NCBI GenBank assembly: GCA_002084545.1 | Contig: NBLJ01000089.1 | Span: 1-32,485 of the forward strand | Direction: 5' to 3' | From: Desulfobacteraceae bacterium 4572_123 | GTDB lineage: Bacteria > Desulfobacterota > Desulfobacteria > Desulfobacterales > 4572-123 | DNA length: 32,485 bases | Shown: positions 7,931-16,524 of the stretch, piece after piece | Layout: the number at the start of each line of letters is the position of its first letter | Position numbering within the stretch: position 1 is the first letter of the stretch | Notes under the pieces: generated by a model | What the model was told of the DNA's origin: nothing | What the model saw: the letters and a program-made list of their open reading frames with translations, nothing else | Database searches by the model: none | Position numbers and translations under genes: made by a program

Positions 7931-8740
7931 ATGAAAAAATGGCTTATTGCCGGAATCGGTGCAGTGGTTGTTGTTATCGCCATTATCCTTATCGTCGGGC
8001 TTTCAAACCTCGGCCCCATTATTAAAAAAGCTGTAAATTCATATGGACCCGATATCGCAAAAACAGAATTACATGTTGACGATGTGGGAGTCTCTCTTTT
8101 TTCAGCTGAAGTAAAAATCAAATCATTTTTTCTCGGCAACCCGGCCGGGTTTAAAACACCCAGCGCCGTAAAGGTCGGTTCGGTCTTTATGAATGTTGAC
8201 GAAGCGTCCCTGGCAAGCGATACGATTGTAATTGATCGAATCGAGGTTGTGAGCCCTGAAATTACTTATGAAAAGCAGGCAAAAGCCGATAATTTAAACA
8301 CAATTCTAAAAAATATTGCCAAGACCGCGGATTCGGGGAAAAGCGCGGAAAAAAAATCCGCGGAAAATACTTCTCAAAAAAAAATCATCATTCGCAATTT
8401 TATTGTAAAGCAGGCAAAAGTTAATTTTGCACTGTCGATCCCCGGGTTTGAAGATAAAAAAATCAATGTTCCCCTGCCGGACATTCACCTCAAGGATATA
8501 GGACGGAAAAACAATGGAGCATCACCGGCCGTGGCGTTTAAAGAAATATTTGCAGCAGTGTATGGAAAAATTACATCTCCGGGCGTCACCGGTGCTTTGA
8601 ATCAGCAGCTTAAAACCATGGGGGTCAATATAAATTCTCTTGGGAAAGAGGCTGCAAAGCAATTGGAAGGCGGTTCCGACAAGGTAAAAAAAGGGCTTGA
8701 CGACGTCAGTAAAAAATTAAAAAACATACTCGGCAATTAG
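7931..8740 (+). CDS. AsmA-like membrane-anchored protein
   Basis: The 269-residue protein has one N-terminal membrane helix (about 4-25), then the layered beta pattern of AsmA/DUF748-type proteins: ELHVDDVGVSLFSAEVKIKS, a strand region VVSPEITYEKQ, and the characteristic DNLNTILKNI. A low-complexity, Lys/Ser-rich stretch (about 135-155) separates this from a second beta portion with IPGFEDKKINVPLPDIHL. Larger relatives bridge the periplasm and help phospholipid movement; this one is much shorter than E. coli AsmA (~600). AAGGAG about eight bases before ATG 7931 supports the start. It looks monocistronic. Confidence 0.7.
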   Translation: MKKWLIAGIGAVVVVIAIILIVGLSNLGPIIKKAVNSYGPDIAKTELHVDDVGVSLFSAEVKIKSFFLGNPAGFKTPSAVKVGSVFMNVDEASLASDTIVIDRIEVVSPEITYEKQAKADNLNTILKNIAKTADSGKSAEKKSAENTSQKKIIIRNFIVKQAKVNFALSIPGFEDKKINVPLPDIHLKDIGRKNNGASPAVAFKEIFAAVYGKITSPGVTGALNQQLKTMGVNINSLGKEAAKQLEGGSDKVKKGLDDVSKKLKNILGN

Positions 8741-8800
8741 CCGGAAAAATCGGACACGATTCCGTGATCGTCTGACAGATACGGCTCTTGAACGTACAGG

Positions 8801-9187
8801 TTATTTTTTATTTCTAAGCAGATTCTCAAGGTCGGCAAACGGCCTGTATCCGGAAGACTGCTCCGGTTCCCGGCCCGATGACGCTTCTCCGTCATAGGCA
8901 TCGGCCACCTCATCACGGGAGTGCTCGTTATCGTGACAGTAAATACACAAAAGCTCCCAGTTGCTTCCGTCTGGAGGGTTATTGTCGTGGTTGTGATCCC
9001 GGTGGTGAACCGTCAGTTCCCGAAGTTTTTTGCCGCTGAATTCGCGCCCGCACCGCCCACAGATCCAAGGATATATTTTAAGAGCCCGGGCTCTGTAGGT
9101 CTTTTCTTCCTGCTCCCGGTTGTGCCGTGCCTCGGCAACTATCCTGCTATGGCTGTCTATATTTATGCGTGTATTATTTGATGACAT
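8801..9187 (-). CDS. yajD: HNH nuclease family protein YajD
   Basis: From ATG 9187 the protein has 128 residues. It closely follows E. coli YajD as I recall it: ALKIYPWICGRCGREF, LRELTVHHRDHNHDNNPPDG, SNWELLCIYCHDNEHS and a final PFADLENLL. Two CxxC pairs (CGRC, CIYC) and the HH/H residues form the zinc-stabilised beta-beta-alpha-metal nuclease fold. The substrate and role of YajD are not established. A longer frame up to 9223 exists, but AGGGAAG lies about six bases before 9187 and the extra residues do not match the family. The start lies inside the divergent peptidase gene. Confidence 0.85.
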   Translation of the reverse strand: MSSNNTRINIDSHSRIVAEARHNREQEEKTYRARALKIYPWICGRCGREFSGKKLRELTVHHRDHNHDNNPPDGSNWELLCIYCHDNEHSRDEVADAYDGEASSGREPEQSSGYRPFADLENLLRNKK

Positions 9188-10256
9188 ATATGCTTCCCTT
9201 ATCCATATTCGTTTTAAAACCATGCATAAAAACCCTGAAGAAATTTCACGCTGTGCGGGATTTATTGAAAATTATTTCAAGGACCAAGATATCGCGTGCA
9301 AGCGTGTGGATAATGCGGGTATCCCTTCTATTATGGTTCTTCCGGCCGGCAAAACGGTTCCGGTACTGCTGATGGCCCATATCGACGTGGTTGATGCCCC
9401 TGATGAACTGTTTGAACCGGTGGAAAAGGACGGAAAACTGTACGGCCGGGGAAGTATCGATGACAAATATGCCGTGGCTCTGTCCATGGTTCTTGTCAAG
9501 GAGCATGTTGAACGGCTGCGGAAATTGGGCAAGGGGCCTGATGATCTGCCGTTTGGTATTCTGATTACCGGAGACGAGGAGATCGGCGGAGCCAACGGCG
9601 CAAAAAAAGCACTGGGACTGGTCCATACCGAATTCTGCATCGCCCTGGACGGCGGCAATATTGAAAATATAGTGGTAAAAGAAAAGGGTATCTGGCGCCT
9701 GAAATTGATTGCCAGGGGCAAGACAGCCCATGGTGCCAGGCCGTGGCTCGGTGAAAACGCCATAGAAAAACTTATGGAGGATTATGCTCTGATAAAACCG
9801 TTTTTTGACCCGCCGGCGGATTCCGGCGCAGAGCACTGGCATCGAACGTTGAATTTCAGCATCATCCGGGCCGGCAAATCACTCAATCAGGTACCGGATT
9901 ATGCCGAAGCGCTGTTTGATATCCGCTACACCGAAACAGACAATCTTGATTCGCTTCTTGCGCAGATGCGGGAGGCAATCCATGGAGAACTTCTGGAAGA
10001 ATCCCGGGAACCCCTTTTCCGGGGCGGAGATTCCCCCTATCTGGATCTTTTGCTGAAAATCGCTGACAAGACCGCTACCGGAGCAGCACATGGTGCCAGT
10101 GATGCCCGCTTTCTGTCCGATTACGAAATCAAAGGAATTGTCTGGGGGGCAAACGGGGACATGACCCAGCATGCTCCCGACGAACATGTAAATATCGCCA
10201 GCGTCCGGGCATTATACGATATCCTGAATGATTTTATGGAAAAAATCATTTCGTAA
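9165..10256 (+). CDS. M20 family metallopeptidase (dipeptidase/deacylase type)
   Basis: The enzyme is a two-zinc M20 hydrolase of about 363 residues from ATG 9165. With that start, the metal and catalytic residues are H72 and D74 (AHIDVVD), D99 (GRGSIDD), E138/E139 (TGDEEIGG), D162 (ALDGG) and a C-terminal His in QHAPDEHVN. The lid domain has GKTAHGARPWLGENAI. Relatives include DapE, ArgE, carboxypeptidase G2 and PepV-like dipeptidases; the exact substrate is open. I prefer 9165 over 9222 because residues LFDDIYASLIHIRFKT match the usual first helix. This makes its 5' end overlap yajD by 23 bases. The Dpp peptide-uptake operon follows, so a dipeptide is the favoured guess. Confidence 0.85.
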   Translation: MRVLFDDIYASLIHIRFKTMHKNPEEISRCAGFIENYFKDQDIACKRVDNAGIPSIMVLPAGKTVPVLLMAHIDVVDAPDELFEPVEKDGKLYGRGSIDDKYAVALSMVLVKEHVERLRKLGKGPDDLPFGILITGDEEIGGANGAKKALGLVHTEFCIALDGGNIENIVVKEKGIWRLKLIARGKTAHGARPWLGENAIEKLMEDYALIKPFFDPPADSGAEHWHRTLNFSIIRAGKSLNQVPDYAEALFDIRYTETDNLDSLLAQMREAIHGELLEESREPLFRGGDSPYLDLLLKIADKTATGAAHGASDARFLSDYEIKGIVWGANGDMTQHAPDEHVNIASVRALYDILNDFMEKIIS

Positions 10257-10293
10257 AGTGTAAGGCATAAGAATTAATAGTTAAGATTCTGTA

Positions 10294-10321
10294 TTGACAT
10301 TAATTAACTATATGGTATTTT
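10294..10321 (+). promoter_or_regulatory. Possible upstream promoter of the dpp operon
   Basis: TTGACA (10294-10299) and TATTTT (10316-10321) with a 16-base spacer. It lies in a 348-base A/T-rich gap that has no gene of its own. Confidence 0.45.
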
Positions 10322-10509
10322 AGTTCAAGTTGCCGGTATGATGACTATCAATGTTCGTTGGGTTTCCGGCTCTACTGCATATCGGGATTCAACCAATCAT
10401 AATTTACAACCTGCAATTCCCCCTTACTTTAATTCTTTAAAAAGGATGTAGACAATCGGCAAATGATGTCTTTTTTGCACTTAATCAACCTTTTCAGCAT
10501 CTGTTGTTT

Positions 10510-10538
10510 TTGACAAACATTTTTTTTCCTGATATTGG
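10510..10538 (+). promoter_or_regulatory. Proximal promoter of the dpp operon
   Basis: TTGACA (10510-10515) and TATTGG (10533-10538), spacer 17. Transcription would begin near 10545, giving a leader of about 60 bases. A very strong ribosome-binding site (GGGAGGAGGG) precedes ATG 10605. No operator was recognised in the rest of the gap. Confidence 0.5.
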
Positions 10539-10604
10539 TCTGTTGTTTCAAAGAGGTGATGTACAGGAAGTAAAATTCATTATTACCAAAGGGAGGAGGG
10601 ACGT

Positions 10605-12209
10605 ATGAAAAAAATTACTTTATTGTTGATTGTTTTTGTATTTCTTTGCACAGGTGTTGCCATGGCGGCACCCAAGCATGGAGGAACCCTGGTTTTTGGA
10701 CGGGGCGGCGACAGTGTCGGACTGGATCCGGCCTATGAAACAGACGGCAATTCGTTCATGGTCTGTGACAACGTCTTTGAAGCCCTGGTAGCCTATGCCG
10801 ATGAGTCCACCAGCCTGGAACCCGGGCTGGCAAAGTCCTGGGACATCTCAGCAGACGGCAAGACCTATACATTCCATCTGCGCGAAGGGGTCAAATTTCA
10901 TGACGGCACACCGTTCAATGCCAATGCGGTGGTTTTCTCCATCGGCCGCATGATGAAAGAGCCCAACCTTAAATTTGCCGGCAAGGGCTTTGATGTTCCG
11001 CCTCAGGATAGACCGCCGGAGTACTGGGTCTCCATGGAAATGGATGATACCATAGGTGCCATCGAGGCAGTGGATGAATATACCGTGGTTTTCAAACTCA
11101 AACGCGTTGAAGCGCCTTTTCTGGCCAACATGGGTATGGATTTTGCCGATATTATCAGCCCGACCGCTTTTCTGAAAAATCCCAAGGAGTTTTTAAGAAA
11201 TCCAGTGGGCACCGGCCCGTTCAAGTTCGTCAACTGGATCAGCGATGACAAAATTGTGCTGGTGAAAAACAAGAACTACTGGGACAAAACCGGCGGCCCC
11301 TATCTTGACAAGTTGATTTTTCGCTGCATTCCGGAAAACTCAGTCCGTTTTCTCGAACTGAAAATGGGTAATATTCAGATTTGTCAGTTTCCCAATCCGG
11401 CCGATATCCAACTGGCCGAAAAAGACAAAAACCTGAAGCTGATCTCCCAGCCGGGCATGAATATCGGATACCTTTCCTTTAACCACACCAAGGAACCCTG
11501 GAAGAGCAACGTCAATCTGCGCAAGGCCGTGGCGCATGCCCTTAACCGTAAAGCGATTGTGGATAATATTTACCAGGGCATGGGACAGGTCGCAAAAAAT
11601 CCCATTCCACCGACCATGTGGGGCTACAACAATGATGTTCCGGGTTTTAAATATGATCCCGAACTGGCAAAATCGTTACTGGCAAAAGCCGGCTACCCCG
11701 GCGGCGAGGGACTTGGCGAGATTACCCTGTGGTCAATGCCGGTTCCCCGGCCTTACAACCCCGAGGGCTTGAAAATAGGCGTAGCCATGATTTCCGACCT
11801 TGCCAAAATCGGCATAAAAGCCAGAATCGTCAGCTATGACTGGGGTACATATCTGAAGAAACAGCGTGAGCAGCCTGCCGATATGGATCTGTTTCAGCTG
11901 GGCTGGACCGGTGACAACGGCGATCCGGACAACTTTCTGGCTGTCTTGTTTGACGGCATGGCTTCCTCTTCCATCCGGACCCAATGGAAGAACGAGCAGT
12001 ATCATAACTACATGACCCAGGGAAAACAGACCGTGGATCAGGAAAAACGAATCGAGATCTACAAGAATGCTCTGCAGCTGATCTATGATGAGTGTCCTGT
12101 GATTTCCATTGCCCATTCAACGGTCATCTGGCCGACCCTGAACAAAGTCCAGAACTTCAAACTGCATCCCACCGGGAGTGTTCGGATGAAAAATGTCTGG
12201 ATGAAGTAA
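10605..12209 (+). CDS. dppA: Dipeptide ABC transporter, periplasmic binding protein (SBP family 5)
   Basis: The 534-residue protein starts with a Sec signal peptide ending at about VAMA (residue 21). The mature part carries family-5 signatures: GGTLVFGRGGDSVGLDPAY, the cluster motif LAKSWDISADGKTYTFHLREGVKFHDGTPF, VGTGPFKFVNW, NLRKAVAHALNRKAI and the DppA-typical GWTGDNGDPDNFL. It captures peptides in the periplasm and delivers them to the permease. Length is normal for DppA. Some family-5 proteins bind nickel or haem instead; the GDNGDPDNF motif and the nearby peptidase favour dipeptides. It is the first gene of the operon and is followed by its own terminator. Confidence 0.88.
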   Translation: MKKITLLLIVFVFLCTGVAMAAPKHGGTLVFGRGGDSVGLDPAYETDGNSFMVCDNVFEALVAYADESTSLEPGLAKSWDISADGKTYTFHLREGVKFHDGTPFNANAVVFSIGRMMKEPNLKFAGKGFDVPPQDRPPEYWVSMEMDDTIGAIEAVDEYTVVFKLKRVEAPFLANMGMDFADIISPTAFLKNPKEFLRNPVGTGPFKFVNWISDDKIVLVKNKNYWDKTGGPYLDKLIFRCIPENSVRFLELKMGNIQICQFPNPADIQLAEKDKNLKLISQPGMNIGYLSFNHTKEPWKSNVNLRKAVAHALNRKAIVDNIYQGMGQVAKNPIPPTMWGYNNDVPGFKYDPELAKSLLAKAGYPGGEGLGEITLWSMPVPRPYNPEGLKIGVAMISDLAKIGIKARIVSYDWGTYLKKQREQPADMDLFQLGWTGDNGDPDNFLAVLFDGMASSSIRTQWKNEQYHNYMTQGKQTVDQEKRIEIYKNALQLIYDECPVISIAHSTVIWPTLNKVQNFKLHPTGSVRMKNVWMK

Positions 12210-12233
12210 TACCGTTCGATTGAAAATGTCCAT

Positions 12234-12271
12234 ATCCGGCAGGGGTGCTGCCGCCCCTTGCCGGATTTTTT
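12234..12271 (+). terminator. Intrinsic terminator between dppA and dppB
   Basis: ATCCGGCAGGGG (12234-12245) pairs with CCCCTTGCCGGAT (12254-12266) with one bulged base, followed by a run of six T. It sits inside the operon, so partial termination would make more binding protein than permease. Confidence 0.8.
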
Positions 12272-12360
12272 CGGTTTTCGGAAAATCCTTTATCAAACAT
12301 GTTAACCCTGCAAACCGATACCTGCTCGCAGGCTGATTCTTCAAGAGGGAACGGCTTTAT

Positions 12361-13365
12361 ATGCTGGCTTATATTATCAGGCGTATATTTATTCTGGTGC
12401 CCACTCTTTTCGGTGTGTCGCTCATTGTTTTTACGATGCTTCATCTGACTCCCGGAGATCCCGCGGAACTGCTGCTTGGCGAACGTGCCACGGAAGAGTC
12501 CCTGCATGCACTCAGGGACCATCTGGGGCTCAACGAACCTTTATATGTTCAGTACGGCATGTTTTTAAAACGGCTGATAAAGGGCGATCTGGGAGAGACT
12601 ATCCGCACACGTCAGAAGGTCTGGACAGAGATCAAGCAGCGGTTTCCGGCCACAATGGAACTTTCTTTCGTAGCCCTTATGATTAGCTGCGTTCTGGGGA
12701 TTTTTCTTGGCATCATCTCGGCCACCAAGCAATATTCCATTTTTGACTATCTGAGCATGGTAGGAGCCCTGATCGGTGTGAGCATGCCGATTTTCTGGCT
12801 CGGTCTTGTATTCATGCTGGTTTTTTCCCTGAACCTCGGCTGGCTGCCCATTTCCGGCCGGCTCAGCATTGACGTGGACCTGTCCGTCATTACCAATTTT
12901 TACATCTTTGATGCGATCCTGACCCGTAACTGGATCGCCTTCAAGGACGCCATCTGGCATATCATCATGCCGGCCGTTACCCTGAGTACGATTCCAACCG
13001 CCATCGTGGCCCGCATGACGCGGTCGGCCATGCTGGAGGTGTTGCGGCAGGATTATATCAAAACCGCCAAGGCCAAGGGGCTTTCACAATTTAAAGTGGT
13101 GTACAAACATGCCCTGCGCAACGCCATGATTCCTGTCATTACAACCATCGGACTGCAGTTCGGAGTCCTGCTTTGCGGCGCGATTTTAACGGAAACCATT
13201 TTTGCCTGGCCCGGTATGGGCAAATGGATGTATGACGCGGTCATGCAGAGGGATTATATGGTTATTCAGGGCGGTACCCTGTTTATTTCCACTCTTTTTA
13301 TTCTGATCAACCTGGTGGTTGATCTCCTTTATGCCGTCATCAATCCCAGGATCAGTGTGCAGTAG
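12361..13365 (+). CDS. dppB: Dipeptide ABC transporter permease, DppB type
   Basis: The 334-residue inner-membrane protein starts MLAYIIRRIFILVPTLFGVS, the usual opening of DppB/OppB permeases, followed by LTPGDPAELLLG. About six membrane helices are visible. The EAA loop that docks with the ATPases lies around DYIKTAKAKGLS and KHALRNAMIPV. The C-terminus (LLYAVINPRISVQ) is typical. It forms the channel with DppC. It is 151 bases after dppA, beyond the terminator, and only 9 bases before dppC, so B to F form a tight unit. Confidence 0.88.
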   Translation: MLAYIIRRIFILVPTLFGVSLIVFTMLHLTPGDPAELLLGERATEESLHALRDHLGLNEPLYVQYGMFLKRLIKGDLGETIRTRQKVWTEIKQRFPATMELSFVALMISCVLGIFLGIISATKQYSIFDYLSMVGALIGVSMPIFWLGLVFMLVFSLNLGWLPISGRLSIDVDLSVITNFYIFDAILTRNWIAFKDAIWHIIMPAVTLSTIPTAIVARMTRSAMLEVLRQDYIKTAKAKGLSQFKVVYKHALRNAMIPVITTIGLQFGVLLCGAILTETIFAWPGMGKWMYDAVMQRDYMVIQGGTLFISTLFILINLVVDLLYAVINPRISVQ

Positions 13366-13374
13366 GGCAGGATA

Positions 13375-14286
13375 GTGAACAGTGAAAAATTTATGAGCAA
13401 GGAAAAATCAATAAAAAATCCTGAAGACCGGCATCCGATGCTGGACCAGATGAGTCAACTCTGGCGTAATAAAATCGCTGTTGTCGGTCTTGTGATTGTG
13501 ATTATATTCGTTTTAGCTGCGATTTTTGCACCTTCCCTGAGCCCTCATGATCCCGTGGATGCATCCTTGTATGATCAGCTTAAACCCCCGATATGGGCGG
13601 AGGGTGGATCATCCAGGAATATTCTCGGTACGGATGATCTGGGGCGCGACATTTTGTCACGGATTATATATGGCGCCCGTGTATCCCTGCTGGTGGCTGT
13701 ATTTTCAGTGGGTATCGCTTTTTTCTTCGGGACCCTGATCGGTGCTATTTCAGGTTATTACAAGGGTACGCTGGATAACGTCATCATGCGCCTGATGGAT
13801 ATTCTTCTCTCTTTTCCCTATATTTTGCTGGCCATTGTGGTGGTGGCCTATCTCGGGCCGAGCCTGCGTAATGCCATGATTGCAATCGGGATTACATACG
13901 TGCCGCGTTTTGCCCGGATTGTGCGCGGCAGCGTTCTGGAGGAAAGCGAAAAGGATTATGTCCTGGCCGCAAAATCGATCGGCGCCAGGGACTGGCGGAT
14001 TATTTTCGTCAATATTTTACCCAACTGCCTGGGACCGTTGATTGTCCAGACCACGCTGAGCTTTGCTTCCGCGATCCTGGACGCGGCAGCCCTTAGTTTT
14101 CTTGGCCTTGGCGCCCAGCCGCCCACCCCGGAATGGGGCGCCATGATAGCCAGCAGCCGATCTCTGATTCTAAGAGCTTCGTGGGTAATGACCTTTCCGG
14201 GTATTGCAATTCTTCTGGCGGTCCTGGGCTTTAATCTTCTAGGAGACGGATTGAGAGATGCTCTGGATCCACGGTTGAGGGATTAA
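13375..14286 (+). CDS. dppC: Dipeptide ABC transporter permease, DppC type
   Basis: The second permease has 303 residues. It has the N-terminal OppC-type segment LWRNKIAVVGLVIV, the loop FAPSLSPHDPVDA, LGTDDLGRDILSRIIYGAR, an EAA loop (DYVLAAKSIGARDWRIIF) and the ending GDGLRDALDPRLRD, all family hallmarks. GTG 13375 follows GGGCAGG closely; an internal ATG at 13393 is the alternative start and would remove six residues. It pairs with DppB to form the pore. Confidence 0.88.
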   Translation: MNSEKFMSKEKSIKNPEDRHPMLDQMSQLWRNKIAVVGLVIVIIFVLAAIFAPSLSPHDPVDASLYDQLKPPIWAEGGSSRNILGTDDLGRDILSRIIYGARVSLLVAVFSVGIAFFFGTLIGAISGYYKGTLDNVIMRLMDILLSFPYILLAIVVVAYLGPSLRNAMIAIGITYVPRFARIVRGSVLEESEKDYVLAAKSIGARDWRIIFVNILPNCLGPLIVQTTLSFASAILDAAALSFLGLGAQPPTPEWGAMIASSRSLILRASWVMTFPGIAILLAVLGFNLLGDGLRDALDPRLRD

Positions 14287-14372
14287 AGCCGCGTAGTATC
14301 TTAATGTTATTTGCGGCGCGGGCCTTTTTCAACAGCATCGGGTTATCCGGGTTGGGGTGATTGGATAGGAGT

Positions 14373-15350
14373 ATGACCATCGAAAATCTGCTTGAGATAA
14401 AAAACCTGAAAACATTTTTTGACGTCAGGGGACAGGTGGCCCGTGCAGTGGATGACGTCAGTTTCTCCATTGAGCCCGGCAAGACGCTGGGACTGGTGGG
14501 AGAATCCGGCTGCGGCAAGAGTGTTACGGCGCATTCCATTATTCAGCTTATCCCCATACCGCCGGGGCGAATTGCCTCGGGTCGGATCATCTTCAATGGG
14601 GAAGATCTGCTGAGTTTCTCTGAGGCCCGCATGCGCAAGATCAGAGGCAACCGGATTTCCATGATTTTCCAGGAACCCATGACTTCTCTTAATCCGGTTT
14701 TTCCGGTTGGTGATCAGGTGGGTGAAGTGATTCAACTGCACCAGCGACTGTCGAATGCCGAGACGCGTAACCGGGTCATCGAGATGTTTCAACTGGTGGG
14801 GATCCCGGATCCTGAAACCCGGTTGACCGATTATCCCCACCAGATGAGCGGCGGCATGCGTCAGCGTGTGATGATCGCCATGGCCCTGGCCTGCAGTCCA
14901 AAATTGATGATCGCCGATGAACCAACGACTGCGCTGGATGTAACCATCCAGGCCCAAATTCTCGATTTGATGAATAATCTCAAGGCGGAAACAGGGGCCT
15001 CAATCCTTTTTATTACACATGATCTGGGAGTTATCGCCGAAATGGCCCAGAACGTGGCCGTCATGTATGCCGGTAAGATTATGGAGTTTGCCGATGTGCG
15101 GTCCCTTTTCGCCGATCCTCTTCATCCATATACGATCGGGTTAATGGAATCGATACCGGTGCTCGGGCGTGAAAATAAAGGGGGGCGATTAAAAACCATT
15201 TCAGGTACCGTGCCGTCATTGTTTGATCTGCCAAAGGGGTGTCTTTTCAGTGATCGATGCCCGGATGCTTTTGCCGATTGCCGTAAAATCAAGCCTGAAA
15301 TAGTTGAAGTGAACAAAAATCATAAAGTACGGTGTTTAAAATATGCCTGA
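14373..15350 (+). CDS. dppD: Dipeptide ABC transporter ATPase, DppD type
   Basis: One of two ATPases powering peptide uptake. It has Walker [12 protein letters not shown]-loop [10 protein letters not shown], signature [12 protein letters not shown], Walker [14 protein letters not shown] and the H-loop ITHDLGV. The C-terminal region contains four Cys ([14 protein letters not shown]), the pattern reported to bind a [4Fe-4S] cluster in peptide-transporter ATPases. I start at ATG 14373 ([16 protein letters not shown]), the usual family start, but AGGAG is only one to two bases away. TTG 14361, four codons earlier, has better spacing from GGTTGGGG and is a real alternative. The 74-86 bases before it hold nothing recognised. 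Confidence 0.88.
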   Translation: MTIENLLEIKNLKTFFDVRGQVARAVDDVSFSIEPGKTLGLVGESGCGKSVTAHSIIQLIPIPPGRIASGRIIFNGEDLLSFSEARMRKIRGNRISMIFQEPMTSLNPVFPVGDQVGEVIQLHQRLSNAETRNRVIEMFQLVGIPDPETRLTDYPHQMSGGMRQRVMIAMALACSPKLMIADEPTTALDVTIQAQILDLMNNLKAETGASILFITHDLGVIAEMAQNVAVMYAGKIMEFADVRSLFADPLHPYTIGLMESIPVLGRENKGGRLKTISGTVPSLFDLPKGCLFSDRCPDAFADCRKIKPEIVEVNKNHKVRCLKYA

Positions 15351-16347
15351 TGCTGAAAAAACACAAAAGATGCTGGTCAGGATAGATAATCTGGTGAAAT
15401 ATTATCCCATTCTTGGCGGGGTAATGATGAAAGAGCTTGCCTCGGTCAAGGCCGTGGATGGTGTCAGTCTGGGCATCAGACGCGGAGAGACCCTGGGCCT
15501 GGTGGGCGAATCAGGTTGCGGTAAGACCACTCTTGGAAGAAATCTGCTGCGTCTGGAGGAGCCCACTTCCGGAACGGTTTATTTTGAAGGTGAAAACATC
15601 CTTGCATACAACAAGGAACAGATGCGCGCTCTGCGCAGGAAGATGCAGATTATTTTCCAGGACCCCTTTTCTTCCCTGAATCCCCGTAAAACCATCTCCT
15701 ATATCATCGGCGAACCGCTTCTGGTCCACGGCATGAAAAACCGCAAGCAGCGGGAAAAACGTGTTCTGGATCTGCTGCAGGTGGTGGGTTTAAGAAAGGA
15801 GCATATGCGCCGGTATCCGCACCAGTTTTCAGGCGGGCAGCGGCAGCGGATCGGTGTGGCGCGGGCACTGGCCCTGAATCCTGAGCTGATCGTATGTGAT
15901 GAGGCTGTATCCGCGCTGGATGTTTCCATCCAGGCCCAGGTGATTAACCTGCTGAAAGATCTGCAGGAGGAATTCGGGCTGACATATCTTTTTATCTCCC
16001 ACGATTTGAGCGTTGTTGAGCATGTCAGCGACAGGGTGGCGGTCATGTACCTGGGGAAAATAGTGGAATTGGCCGACAGCAGGGATCTTTATAAATCGCC
16101 TCAGCATCCCTATACCCAGGCTTTACTTTCGGCATCGCCCATTCCGGATCCGGAAAAAAAGCAAAAAAGAATACTTTTGAAAGGCGACGTGCCCAGCCCG
16201 ATAGATCCACCTCCCGGCTGCCGTTTCCATACGCGCTGTCCGTTTGTCAGGGATTTCTGCCGCAAAAAGGAACCTGAACTTCGAAAAATCGGTGCCGGCC
16301 ATTTCACAGACTGCTTCCGGGCCGGCACCGATTACCGAATATCGTAA
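15343..16347 (+). CDS. dppF: Dipeptide ABC transporter ATPase, DppF type
   Basis: The second ATPase has 334 residues: Walker [22 protein letters not shown]-loop [13 protein letters not shown], signature [17 protein letters not shown], Walker [14 protein letters not shown] and H-loop SHDLSVV. The C-terminal Cys cluster ([12 protein letters not shown]) is also present. It overlaps dppD by eight bases. The last six codons (ending DYRIS, stop 16345-16347) lie within an 18-base repeat that recurs at the 3' end of cobT, so its very end may have been changed by insertion of the palindromic element. Confidence 0.9.
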   Translation: MPDAEKTQKMLVRIDNLVKYYPILGGVMMKELASVKAVDGVSLGIRRGETLGLVGESGCGKTTLGRNLLRLEEPTSGTVYFEGENILAYNKEQMRALRRKMQIIFQDPFSSLNPRKTISYIIGEPLLVHGMKNRKQREKRVLDLLQVVGLRKEHMRRYPHQFSGGQRQRIGVARALALNPELIVCDEAVSALDVSIQAQVINLLKDLQEEFGLTYLFISHDLSVVEHVSDRVAVMYLGKIVELADSRDLYKSPQHPYTQALLSASPIPDPEKKQKRILLKGDVPSPIDPPPGCRFHTRCPFVRDFCRKKEPELRKIGAGHFTDCFRAGTDYRIS

Positions 16348-16349
16348 GC
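16332..16349. repeat. Direct repeat, copy 1 (3' end of dppF)
   Basis: The 18 bases TTACCGAATATCGTAAGC match copy 2 at 16507-16524 (TTACGGAATATCGTAAGC) with one difference. This copy contains the stop of dppF. Confidence 0.75.
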
Positions 16350-16451
16350 GTTCACAGGGCACCGCACCTGCTGCGTTGGCGGGCACTTGAAGTACATTAG
16401 TACGTCTGCCTACCCGCCGCCTTGCATCTGCGGCACCCTGCAAACGCTTAC
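16344..16451. repeat. Imperfect 108-bp palindromic element
   Basis: Two arms of about 52 bases begin and end with GTAAGCGTT/AACGCTTAC and share CAGGG, CCGCA, TGC and GGCGGG blocks in inverted order around a centre GTACATTAGTAC (about 16391-16402). Such an RNA would fold into a long hairpin. It looks like a REP/MITE-type element and may also insulate the two converging transcripts. The remaining 55 bases before cobT are A/T-rich with no gene. Confidence 0.7.
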
Positions 16452-16506
16452 ACCCGGGGGATTACGTGTAATTTACATTTTATACGGCGATATTGTCCGT
16501 GAACGG

Positions 16507-16524
16507 TTACGGAATATCGTAAGC
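16507..16524. repeat. Direct repeat, copy 2 (3' end of cobT)
   Basis: TTACGGAATATCGTAAGC, 17 of 18 identical to copy 1 and in the same orientation. Its first three bases are the reverse-strand stop of cobT. Confidence 0.75.

Noticed and set aside
8745-8800. Possible terminator for yajD
   Set aside because: CACGGAATCGTG with nearby T residues gives only a four-base stem and the T run is displaced.
14343-14957. 204-codon minus-strand frame across the dppC-dppD junction
   Set aside because: It is antisense to the clear DppD ATPase and its sequence is rich in Gln/His/Arg as expected for a shadow frame.
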